From: Polymorphobacter_B sp038225475
GTDB taxonomy: Bacteria > Pseudomonadota > Alphaproteobacteria > Sphingomonadales > Sphingomonadaceae
Assembly: GCA_038225475.1 (NCBI GenBank)
Contig: JBBRRA010000003.1
Span: 124,001 to 188,000 of the forward strand
Direction: 5' to 3'
Length of the DNA stretch: 64,000 nucleotides
This document shows, piece by piece, positions 32,420-39,634 of the stretch (its first letter is position 1; the number at the start of each line of letters is the position of its first letter). The position numbers were made by a program, and so were the translations under genes. A model generated the notes under the pieces. That model saw only the letters and a program-made list of their open reading frames with translations, was not told the DNA's origin and did no database searches.

Positions 32420-33609
32420 CGCGCCTGCGCTTTGGCTTCCTGCCGCTGGTCGATGCCGCGCTGCCGATCCTCGCGCGCGAGCTGGGTTTTGCCGAAGCCG
32501 AGGGGCTCGATCTGGTGCTCGTCCGGGATCTGAGCTGGGCGACGGTCAACGATCGACTGCTGTACGGGCACAGCGACGCGGCACACCTGCTCGCGCCGCT
32601 GGCAATTGCGACGACGCTCGGGCTGGGTCGGCCGGCGACGCCGATTTCGGTGCCATTCGTCCTCGGCTTGAACGGCAACGCGATCACGCTCCGCCCTGAC
32701 CTTGCGGCGCAGGTCACAACACCGGGAACGCTGGGCGATGTGCGCGCGATCGGCTTGCGGCTTGCCGCCATCGTCCGTGCAACGCCGCGCAAAATCTGCC
32801 TCGGCGTGGTGCACCGCTACTCGAGCCATGATTATATGTTGCGCTATTGGCTGGCGGCGAGCGGCCTCGATCCCAATGCCGATGTCGATATCGTCACCGT
32901 GGCACCGCCATTTGCCGCCGATGCGCTCGCCAGCGGCGAGGTTGACGGGATCTGCGTCGGCGAGCCGTGGAACAGCGTCGCGGTCGATCGCGGCGTCGGG
33001 GTGATCGTCGCGGTGACATCGCAGATTTGGCGGCGCGGGGTCGAAAAGGTGCTCGCCATGCGGACCGAGCGCATGGCGGGTGACCCTGCGGCCACCGATG
33101 CGCTGCTGCGGGCGCTGTACCGCGCCGGCGTCGCGTTCATCGATCCACTGCGACTCGAGGACATTGCAGCGATCCTCGCGCGTCCCGAATATCTCGATGG
33201 GTCGGCCGCACTGATCCGCGGGGCCGTGTCCGATCGCCTGTTATTTGCGCAGCACGCCGCTCCGGTGCACGTTCCGGACTTCATGTTCCAGCATCGCGAA
33301 GCGGCAAACTTTCCGTGGGTGAGCCAGGCGGCATGGCTCTATTCGCAGATGTGCATTGCCGGGCATGTCGAGGCCAACGACGCCGACTATAACCGGGCGC
33401 AGGCTGTGTTCCGGCCCGACATCTATCGGCGGGCGCTCCGGCCGCTCGGCATCGCGCTGCCGGGCGCAAGCTCGAAGCTGGAAGGTGGCATCGCCGGCCC
33501 GACCGGGGTCGGCACGCCCCACGGCCGTCTGATTCTGGGGGCGGACAGTTTTTTCGACGGACGCTGTTTCGATCCCGATGATCTCGCGGCCTATCTGCGC
33601 AATAAATAG
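32416..33609 (+). CDS. nasS: Nitrate sensor NasS (NrtA/SsuA-like, cytoplasmic)
   Basis: Protein of 397 residues related to periplasmic nitrate-binding NrtA but without signal peptide, as expected for NasS. It starts LRFGFLPLVDAALPILARELG and has GEPWNSVAVDRGVG and the ending FDPDDLAAYL. In characterised systems NasS holds NasT until nitrate binds. Directly downstream are the two hairpins and terminator typical of a NasT target. The ATG at 32416 shares bases with the nasT stop. Confidence 0.93.
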   Translation: MTRLRFGFLPLVDAALPILARELGFAEAEGLDLVLVRDLSWATVNDRLLYGHSDAAHLLAPLAIATTLGLGRPATPISVPFVLGLNGNAITLRPDLAAQVTTPGTLGDVRAIGLRLAAIVRATPRKICLGVVHRYSSHDYMLRYWLAASGLDPNADVDIVTVAPPFAADALASGEVDGICVGEPWNSVAVDRGVGVIVAVTSQIWRRGVEKVLAMRTERMAGDPAATDALLRALYRAGVAFIDPLRLEDIAAILARPEYLDGSAALIRGAVSDRLLFAQHAAPVHVPDFMFQHREAANFPWVSQAAWLYSQMCIAGHVEANDADYNRAQAVFRPDIYRRALRPLGIALPGASSKLEGGIAGPTGVGTPHGRLILGADSFFDGRCFDPDDLAAYLRNK

Positions 33610-33633
33610 GCCGCTGCACGAATATGCTGCAGT

Positions 33634-33717
33634 GCAAGATAGTGCTTGCCGTGCTTTGGAAAGCATGAGAGCCTTTCAATTCGCAGGCTGGTCGGCGCAA
33701 CGAAGCGCCCAGCAGCC
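33634..33717 (+). promoter_or_regulatory. Two hairpins with A1/G4 hexaloops: probable NasT (ANTAR) RNA target
   Basis: Hairpin 1 at 33634-33649 has stem GCAAG/CTTGC and loop ATAGTG. Hairpin 2 at 33694-33709 has stem GGCGC/GCGCC and loop AACGAA, with an outer GGCTG/CAGCC stem over 33686-33717. Both loops have six bases with A at position 1 and G at position 4, the described signature of ANTAR-protein targets. An intrinsic terminator follows at 33741-33783. The location is 25 bases after nasS. The next gene on this strand is narK, 1.85 kb away beyond the inverted kinase gene. Confidence 0.75.
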
Positions 33718-33740
33718 AACTCTAAACATCAGGCAATGTC

Positions 33741-33783
33741 GCCGTCCGAGACTGGTTCACACCGGCCTCGCAACGGCTTTTTT
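33741..33783 (+). terminator. Intrinsic terminator of the nas leader/nasTS transcript
   Basis: An outer stem GCCGT/ACGGC and inner stems CGAG/CTCG and CTGGT/ACCGG form one long hairpin (33741-33777) followed directly by six T. It faces + strand transcription coming from nasS and the two hexaloop hairpins. Confidence 0.85.
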
Positions 33784-33859
33784 ATGCCCTTTGAAAGGGA
33801 TCGCGGCGGTGGCGAGGATGGCAGGAAGCGGCGGGAGCGTGCGGCAATTCGCTGAGCGC

Positions 33860-35557
33860 TTACCGCTGCCCGAACGCCACCGCTGCGATCAATCCGAGTG
33901 CCAGCAACAACGCGACAGCCTTCCAGAAACGCACCGGATTGCGCTCCATCAGCGAGACCGGACGGTACGTGATCCGCGCAACTGCCGCGCCGCCTTCGAT
34001 GGCGCGCAGCAGTTCGATGACATCCCCAAAGCGGTCGGCAGGGTCGATTGCGACGGAGCGCATCAACGCCGCATCGAGCCACCCCGGCAGCTCGGGGCGA
34101 CGGCGCGACGGCGGCTCGGGCGCGGCAAATCGCGGTCGGCTGAACGCTTCGGTCTCGCCGTATGGGAAGCAGTCTGCGAATATCCGCCAGAGCGTAACCC
34201 CAAGTGCAAACTGATCGGTGGCAGCGTCGCCGGCGTTGCCGCTGAACATCTCGGGCGCGAGGAAGCTCGGGGTGCCCGGGATTTCACCCGGGCCGAAATC
34301 GTCGATCCGCGGCAGGCGCGCGACGCCGAGGTCGACCAGTTTCAGTCCGCCGTCACGCGTCAGGATGATGTTGTCGGGCTTGATGTCGCGGTGGATGATG
34401 TCGAGCCGGTGGAGCGCCGCGACCGCACGCGTCAGACGCGCGGCAATCGTCAGCCCTTCGACCAGGCCGATGCTGCCCCGCAGCCGCGCCTCGAGCGTCG
34501 TGCCGTCGTAAAACGGCTGCACCCCGTACAGCCGGGATTGCCGCTCGGGCGCAAGTGCGATGACGCCGCCGACGAACGGACTGGCGACCCGCGCGCCGAC
34601 CAGCATCTCGCGCGTGAACGCCAGCCGTGCGCCTTGTTCGGACAACAGCGCGGGCTTGGGCAATTTGATCACGACGGTGGTGCCGCCAAGCGTATCATGC
34701 GCTTTGAACAGGCGCGTATAGCGCCCGTCGGACAGCATCGCATCGAGCCGGAAACCGTCGATGCTGTCGCCTTCGGCAGGCGGCGGCAAGATCGGCAGCC
34801 GCGCAATATCACCGGCGACCGCGTCATGATCGGGTGCCGGGAGCGCGACAATATCGATGACGATGGCGCTGGCGTTGTCCTGACTGCCGGCGGCGAGCGC
34901 TGCTTCGACGAGTGCCGCCGCATCGCCGTCGGCCGACCCGCGAGCGCCGAGCAGTTTTTCGATGCTGCGCGCCGACAGGGTCCCGTGAACGCCGTCGCTG
35001 GTGAGCAACAGGCGGTCGTGCTCGGCGAGGCCGACTTCGTGATGGTCGAGCCGCAGCCGTTCCTCGACGCCGATTGCCCGGTACAGCACGTGACGCTGGT
35101 CCGGATGCGAGCGCGTGTGATCTTCGGTCAACAGCAGCAGCCGCCCGTCGCGAAAATGCCACGCGCGGCTGTCGCCAACATGGAGCACGTGCCCGCGGCG
35201 GCCGCGCAGCACCAGCGCGGTAAACGTCGTTGCGGCATGCGCCATCGCCTCGGTCCGACCCATCGCATTGAGCCAGCGGTTGAACGGTGCCATCACACGC
35301 GCCGCCGCTGCGGCAACGCCGATCGTATCGGGCTGATCGTGCAGCCCGTCGATCAGCGCGCGGACGGCAAGTTCGGCGGCCATGCGTCCGGCCTTTGCCC
35401 CGCCGACGCCGTCGGCAACCGCCGCGATCAGCCCGTGCGCGGCGCGTTCGGCCGAGGTGCCCAGATAGACGCCGACGAAATCCTGGTTATCGGGCCGCTT
35501 GCCGGTCGCGCTGGCATAGCCGGTCGCGACTTCAAGGCTGCCGTTCGGTCGCACCAT
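33860..35557 (-). CDS. PP2C phosphatase - Ser/Thr kinase fusion with C-terminal membrane helix
   Basis: Protein of 565 residues. The N-terminal PP2C domain (about residues 8-235) has RPDNQDFVG, AVADGVGGAKAG, GDSRAWHF, LLTSDGVHG and QDNASAIVI, with the metal-binding aspartates. The kinase domain (about 268-520) has the Lys in TVVIKLPK, IIHRDIKPDNIIL, a DLG in place of DFG (VDLGVAR), and GTPSFLAPE. One membrane helix ends the protein (AVALLLALGLIAAVAFG). Proteins of this type occur in nitrate assimilation loci of other Proteobacteria, function not settled. Here it is on the strand opposite nasTS and narK, convergent with nasS and divergent from narK. Confidence 0.9.
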   Translation of the reverse strand: MVRPNGSLEVATGYASATGKRPDNQDFVGVYLGTSAERAAHGLIAAVADGVGGAKAGRMAAELAVRALIDGLHDQPDTIGVAAAAARVMAPFNRWLNAMGRTEAMAHAATTFTALVLRGRRGHVLHVGDSRAWHFRDGRLLLLTEDHTRSHPDQRHVLYRAIGVEERLRLDHHEVGLAEHDRLLLTSDGVHGTLSARSIEKLLGARGSADGDAAALVEAALAAGSQDNASAIVIDIVALPAPDHDAVAGDIARLPILPPPAEGDSIDGFRLDAMLSDGRYTRLFKAHDTLGGTTVVIKLPKPALLSEQGARLAFTREMLVGARVASPFVGGVIALAPERQSRLYGVQPFYDGTTLEARLRGSIGLVEGLTIAARLTRAVAALHRLDIIHRDIKPDNIILTRDGGLKLVDLGVARLPRIDDFGPGEIPGTPSFLAPEMFSGNAGDAATDQFALGVTLWRIFADCFPYGETEAFSRPRFAAPEPPSRRRPELPGWLDAALMRSVAIDPADRFGDVIELLRAIEGGAAVARITYRPVSLMERNPVRFWKAVALLLALGLIAAVAFGQR

Positions 35558-35568
35558 CTAAACAATCC

Positions 35569-35590
35569 CCGCTCGCACCCACGCGAGCGG
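35569..35590. promoter_or_regulatory. 8-bp hairpin between the kinase gene and narK
   Basis: CCGCTCGC and GCGAGCGG enclose a six-base loop ACCCAC in the 77-base divergent gap. The loop has A1 but not G4, so it does not fit the NasT signature. It could be an operator or part of the narK 5' leader. Confidence 0.4.
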
Positions 35591-35634
35591 AGCGTTCACG
35601 CCGACAATCGTCAAGCACAAAGGGGGCCGACACG

Positions 35635-36843
35635 ATGACAAAATCCTTCTGGCAATCCGGGCATCGGCCGACGCTGATTGCCGCATTCCTGTATTTCGAC
35701 GTCGCCTTCATGGTTTGGGTGCTGCTGGGGCCGCTCGCACCGATCATTTCGAAGGACCTGGGGCTCAGCGCGGCGCAAAAGGGCTTGATGGTCGGTGTAC
35801 CGACATTGGCGGGAGCAGTGCTGCGCCTTGTCAACGGGCTGCTTGTGGACCGCATCGGCCCGAAGAAAACCGGTGCCATCGGTCAGCTGATCGTGATCTT
35901 CGGATTGCTCACGGCGTGGTGGCTTGGCGTGCACAGCTTTGGCGGGACGCTGGCGGTTGGCGTCGTGCTCGGCTTCGCCGGCGCGAGCTTTGCCGTCGCG
36001 CTGCCGCTCGCGTCGCGCTGGTATCCGGGTGAGCATCAGGGCAAGGCGATGGGCATTGCCGGCATGGGTAATTCGGGAACCGTGCTCGCCGCGTTGTTCG
36101 CGCCGCTGCTTGCCAAGGCGTTTGGCTGGAATGCCGTGCTCGGCCTCGCGGTGATCCCGCTCAGCGTCGTGTTCGTCGCCTATCTGGTGATGGCAAAAGA
36201 CGCGCCCGACCAGCCCGCGCCAAAGCCGCTGACCGCGTATTTCGAAATCCTGAAGGATCAGGATGCATGGTGGTTCATGCTGTTTTACGGCGTGACGTTC
36301 GGCGGCTTCGTCGGTTTGTCGTCGAGCCTATCGATCTATTTCGTCGACAGCTTCGGATTGACGCCGGTGATCGCCGGCTATTGCACCGCGGCATGCGTGT
36401 TTGCCGGATCGCTGGTGCGGCCGATCGGTGGCGGCGTCGCCGACAGGATCGGTGGGATCAAGACCTTATCCTATGTGTACATCCTCGCTGCCGTCACCTT
36501 GCTCGCGATCAGCACGGGGCCGAAGTCGCTGGTGCTGACGCTTGCCTTGTTCCTGCTGGTGATGGCGACATTGGGCTTTGGCAACGGCGCGGTGTTTCAG
36601 CTGGTACCGCAACGGTTCCGCAAGGAAATCGGCATTATGACCGGGCTGGTCGGGTTTGGCGGCGGCGTGGGCGGCTTTTATCTCGCGTCGTCGCTGGGGC
36701 TGGCGAAGCAATGGACGGGGAGCACGCAATACGGCTTCCTGATTTTTGCCGGCCTCGCGCTGATCGCGCTGCTCGGGCTGACGTCGGTGAAAAAGCGCTG
36801 GCGCACCACCTGGGGCGCAGCCGTGGTCGGAGTGCGGATCTGA
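35635..36843 (+). CDS. narK: Nitrate/nitrite transporter, MFS NarK/NasA type
   Basis: Permease of 402 residues with twelve membrane helices. NNP-family signatures are present: the helix 5 nitrate signature region LGFAGASFAVALPLASRWYPGEHQGKAMG (seen as GASFAVALPLASRWYP) and a second glycine-rich signature GNGAVFQLVPQRF. It should import nitrate for the reductases encoded next, and may export nitrite. ATG at 35635 follows AAAGGGGG. The stop overlaps nirB by one base. The promoter must lie in the 77-base gap before it or further up, across the kinase gene. Confidence 0.93.
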   Translation: MTKSFWQSGHRPTLIAAFLYFDVAFMVWVLLGPLAPIISKDLGLSAAQKGLMVGVPTLAGAVLRLVNGLLVDRIGPKKTGAIGQLIVIFGLLTAWWLGVHSFGGTLAVGVVLGFAGASFAVALPLASRWYPGEHQGKAMGIAGMGNSGTVLAALFAPLLAKAFGWNAVLGLAVIPLSVVFVAYLVMAKDAPDQPAPKPLTAYFEILKDQDAWWFMLFYGVTFGGFVGLSSSLSIYFVDSFGLTPVIAGYCTAACVFAGSLVRPIGGGVADRIGGIKTLSYVYILAAVTLLAISTGPKSLVLTLALFLLVMATLGFGNGAVFQLVPQRFRKEIGIMTGLVGFGGGVGGFYLASSLGLAKQWTGSTQYGFLIFAGLALIALLGLTSVKKRWRTTWGAAVVGVRI

Positions 36844-39296
36844 TGAGCCGTCCGCATCTTGTCGTCATCGGCAACGGCATGGCGGGTTGCCGCGCGGTCG
36901 AGGAGATTCTGGCGCGCGATGCAAGCCGGTATCGGATCACGATTTTCGGTGCCGAGCCGCGCGTCAACTACAACCGCATCATGCTGTCGCCGCTGCTCGC
37001 CGGAGACAAGACGTTCGACGACATCGTCATCAACGATCATGCCTGGTACGCCGACAACGGGATTACGCTGGTGGCGGGCGATCCTGTGGTCGCGATCGAC
37101 CGCCGTATCCAGACCGTGACGGCGCGGTCGGGGCGGGTCGAGGCCTATGACAAGTTGTTGCTCGCGACAGGTTCGGATCCGTTCATCATCCCGGTGCCCG
37201 GGCACGACCTGCAGGGCGTGGTGACGTTTCGCGACATGGACGATGTCGGTGCCATGTTGCGCGCTGCGGACGGCGGCGGTGATGCCGTTGTCATCGGGGG
37301 CGGGCTGCTCGGACTCGAGGCGGCGCACGGCCTCAGCTTGCGCGGCATGAAAGTCACCGTGTTGCACATCATGCCGACGCTGATGGAGCGGCAACTCGAC
37401 GAGACTGCCGGCTGGCTGCTCAAGGACGCGCTTGAAAAACGGGGCCAGACGATCCTGACGGGGGCCGACACCGCCGAGATATTCGGCCAGGGCCAGGTCG
37501 AAGGCGTGCGGCTGAAGGATGGGCGGAGTATCCCGGCGAGCCTTGTCGTGATGGCGGTCGGCATCCGGCCGAACGTCAAATTGGCGCGGGCTGCCGAACT
37601 CGCGATCGGCCGCGGCATCCATGTCGACGATCATCTGGTGACGTCGGATGCGAATGTCCTCGCGGTCGGTGAGTGCGTCGAACACAAAGGCGCGGTCTAT
37701 GGCCTTGTTGCGCCGCTTTGGGAGATGTGCCGCGCGCTTGCCGATGGGCTGGTCGCGGTCCCGAGCGGCTATTCGGGATCGGTGACATCGACCAAGCTCA
37801 AGGTATCGGGAATCGACGTGTTTTCGGCCGGCGACTTTTCGGGAGGCGAAGGTGCCGAGGACATCGTGATGCGGGACGCGGCGCGCGGCATCTACAAGCG
37901 GGTGATCGTCCGCGACGATCGCATCATCGGAGCGGTGCTTTACGGCGATACTACCGACGGGAACTGGTATTTCGATCTGCTCAAACGCGGCGAGAATGTC
38001 GCCGAACTGCGCGACGCCCTGATCTTCGGCCAGGCGTTTGCGAGCGGAGGAGGCGTATCGGCAAACCCTAGTGCCGCAGTCGCAGCGATGGCGGGCGACG
38101 CCGAAATCTGCGGCTGCAACGGTGTTTCCAAAGCCAAGGTTTGCGCAGCGATCACCGGCGGTGCAGCGACACTCGACGCGGTGCGGACATGCACGAAGGC
38201 GTCAGCGAGCTGCGGATCGTGCACCGGGCTGGTCGAAAGCCTGCTCACGCTGACGCTCGGCGACGCGTATACCGGCACGCGCGAAGTCTCGACGGTATGC
38301 AAGTGTACGAGCTTCAGCCACGAAGACGTCCGGCGCAATATCGTCGAAAAGCAGCTGAAAGAAATCCCGCAGGTCATGCAGGCGCTGCATTGGACGACCC
38401 CCGACGGCTGCGCGTCGTGCCGCCCGGCGCTCAACTATTATCTGCTCTGTGCGTGGCCGGGCGGCTATACCGACGATCAGCAGAGCCGCTTCGTCAATGA
38501 ACGCATGCATGCCAATATCCAGAAGGACGGCACCTATTCGGTCGTGCCGCGGATGTGGGGCGGCGTGACCAATCCGCGTGAATTGCGGGCGATTGCCGAC
38601 GTGGCCGAAAAGTTCGGCGCACGGATGCTGAAGGTAACCGGCGGCCAGCGGCTCGATATCTTTGGCATTAAAAAGGAGGATCTGCCCGCCGTCTGGGCCG
38701 AGCTGAACGCCGCCGGCATGGTCAGCGGTCATGCCTATGCCAAAGCGCTGCGCACTGTGAAGACGTGTGTCGGATCCGAATGGTGTCGCTTCGGCACGCA
38801 GGATTCGACCGGACTGGGCATCAAGACCGAGCAGATGACCTGGGGCAGCTTCATGCCGCACAAGTTCAAGATCGCCGTCAGCGGTTGTCCGCGCAACTGC
38901 GCCGAGGCGACGATCAAGGACTTTGGCGTGATCTGCGTCGACAGCGGCTATGAACTGCACATCGGCGGCAACGGCGGCATCAAGCTGCGCGGTACCGATG
39001 TGTTGTGCAAGGTCGAAACCGAGCAGCAAGCGCTCGATTACTGCGCCGCCTTCATCCAGCTGTACCGGGAGGAAGCACGCTATCTCGACCGGACTGCCCC
39101 ATGGGTCGAACGCGTTGGGCTCGACTATATCAAGCGCCGTATCGTCGACGATGCCGAAGGCCGCGCCATGCTGACGGCGCGCTTCCACCATTCGCAAAGC
39201 TTCATGCAGGATGACCCCTGGGCAAAGCGCGCGGCGGGAGAGGACCATAAGCTGCATCAGCATCTGGCCGAAATCCGTCCGATGGAACGCGTCTGA
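36843..39296 (+). CDS. nirB: Assimilatory nitrite reductase large subunit NirB
   Basis: Cytoplasmic enzyme of 817 residues reducing nitrite to ammonium with NAD(P)H. An N-terminal FAD/NAD domain (VVIGNGMAGCRAVEE; AVVIGGGLLGLEAAHGL) precedes two BFD-like [2Fe-2S] segments (ICGCNGVSKAKVC, with CGSC; and TVCKCTSFSHEDV). Ferredoxin-like and siroheme domains follow, with the 4Fe-4S/siroheme cysteines in VGSEWCRFG and SGCPRNCAEA. Full length for NirB. One-base overlaps join it to narK and nirD. No siroheme synthase gene is in the window. Confidence 0.95.
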   Translation: MSRPHLVVIGNGMAGCRAVEEILARDASRYRITIFGAEPRVNYNRIMLSPLLAGDKTFDDIVINDHAWYADNGITLVAGDPVVAIDRRIQTVTARSGRVEAYDKLLLATGSDPFIIPVPGHDLQGVVTFRDMDDVGAMLRAADGGGDAVVIGGGLLGLEAAHGLSLRGMKVTVLHIMPTLMERQLDETAGWLLKDALEKRGQTILTGADTAEIFGQGQVEGVRLKDGRSIPASLVVMAVGIRPNVKLARAAELAIGRGIHVDDHLVTSDANVLAVGECVEHKGAVYGLVAPLWEMCRALADGLVAVPSGYSGSVTSTKLKVSGIDVFSAGDFSGGEGAEDIVMRDAARGIYKRVIVRDDRIIGAVLYGDTTDGNWYFDLLKRGENVAELRDALIFGQAFASGGGVSANPSAAVAAMAGDAEICGCNGVSKAKVCAAITGGAATLDAVRTCTKASASCGSCTGLVESLLTLTLGDAYTGTREVSTVCKCTSFSHEDVRRNIVEKQLKEIPQVMQALHWTTPDGCASCRPALNYYLLCAWPGGYTDDQQSRFVNERMHANIQKDGTYSVVPRMWGGVTNPRELRAIADVAEKFGARMLKVTGGQRLDIFGIKKEDLPAVWAELNAAGMVSGHAYAKALRTVKTCVGSEWCRFGTQDSTGLGIKTEQMTWGSFMPHKFKIAVSGCPRNCAEATIKDFGVICVDSGYELHIGGNGGIKLRGTDVLCKVETEQQALDYCAAFIQLYREEARYLDRTAPWVERVGLDYIKRRIVDDAEGRAMLTARFHHSQSFMQDDPWAKRAAGEDHKLHQHLAEIRPMERV

Positions 39297-39634
39297 TGCA
39301 ACCCGAATGGCTCGATATCGGCCCTGTCGATCAGCTGCCGTCGCTTGGCGCGCGGACCTTGCCGGTGCGTGGTGGCGACGAGATCGCGATCTTTCGGACG
39401 GCCAACGGCGGCGTCTATGCGCTCGTCGATAAATGCCCCCACAAGGCTGGCCCGCTCAGCCAGGGCATCGTTCACGATACGACGGTAACCTGCCCGCTCC
39501 ACGGTTGGCGGATTTCACTCCTTACCGGGCAGGCGCTCGGTGAAGATCACGGCTGCGTGCCGGTCATTCCAGTCAAGATCGACGGCGGTCGCATCCTGAT
39601 CGGTCGCGCAGCGGCGCTCGCGAGTGTCGGTTAA
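39296..39634 (+). CDS. nirD: Nitrite reductase small subunit NirD (Rieske type)
   Basis: Protein of 112 residues with a Rieske-type fold. It has CPHKAGPLSQG and CPLHGWRISL, the full pair of Cys-His motifs that hold a [2Fe-2S] cluster; many NirD proteins lack these residues. It partners NirB. It overlaps nirB by one base and nasC by eleven. Confidence 0.92.
   Translation: MQPEWLDIGPVDQLPSLGARTLPVRGGDEIAIFRTANGGVYALVDKCPHKAGPLSQGIVHDTTVTCPLHGWRISLLTGQALGEDHGCVPVIPVKIDGGRILIGRAAALASVG

Noticed and set aside
35569..35590. Third NasT target hairpin before narK
   Set aside because: Loop ACCCAC has C, not G, at position 4, and no terminator follows in the short gap.
33578..35638. 686-codon + strand frame across the nas leader and the kinase gene
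   Set aside because: Antisense to a protein with complete PP2C and kinase motifs; would erase the terminator. Not coding.
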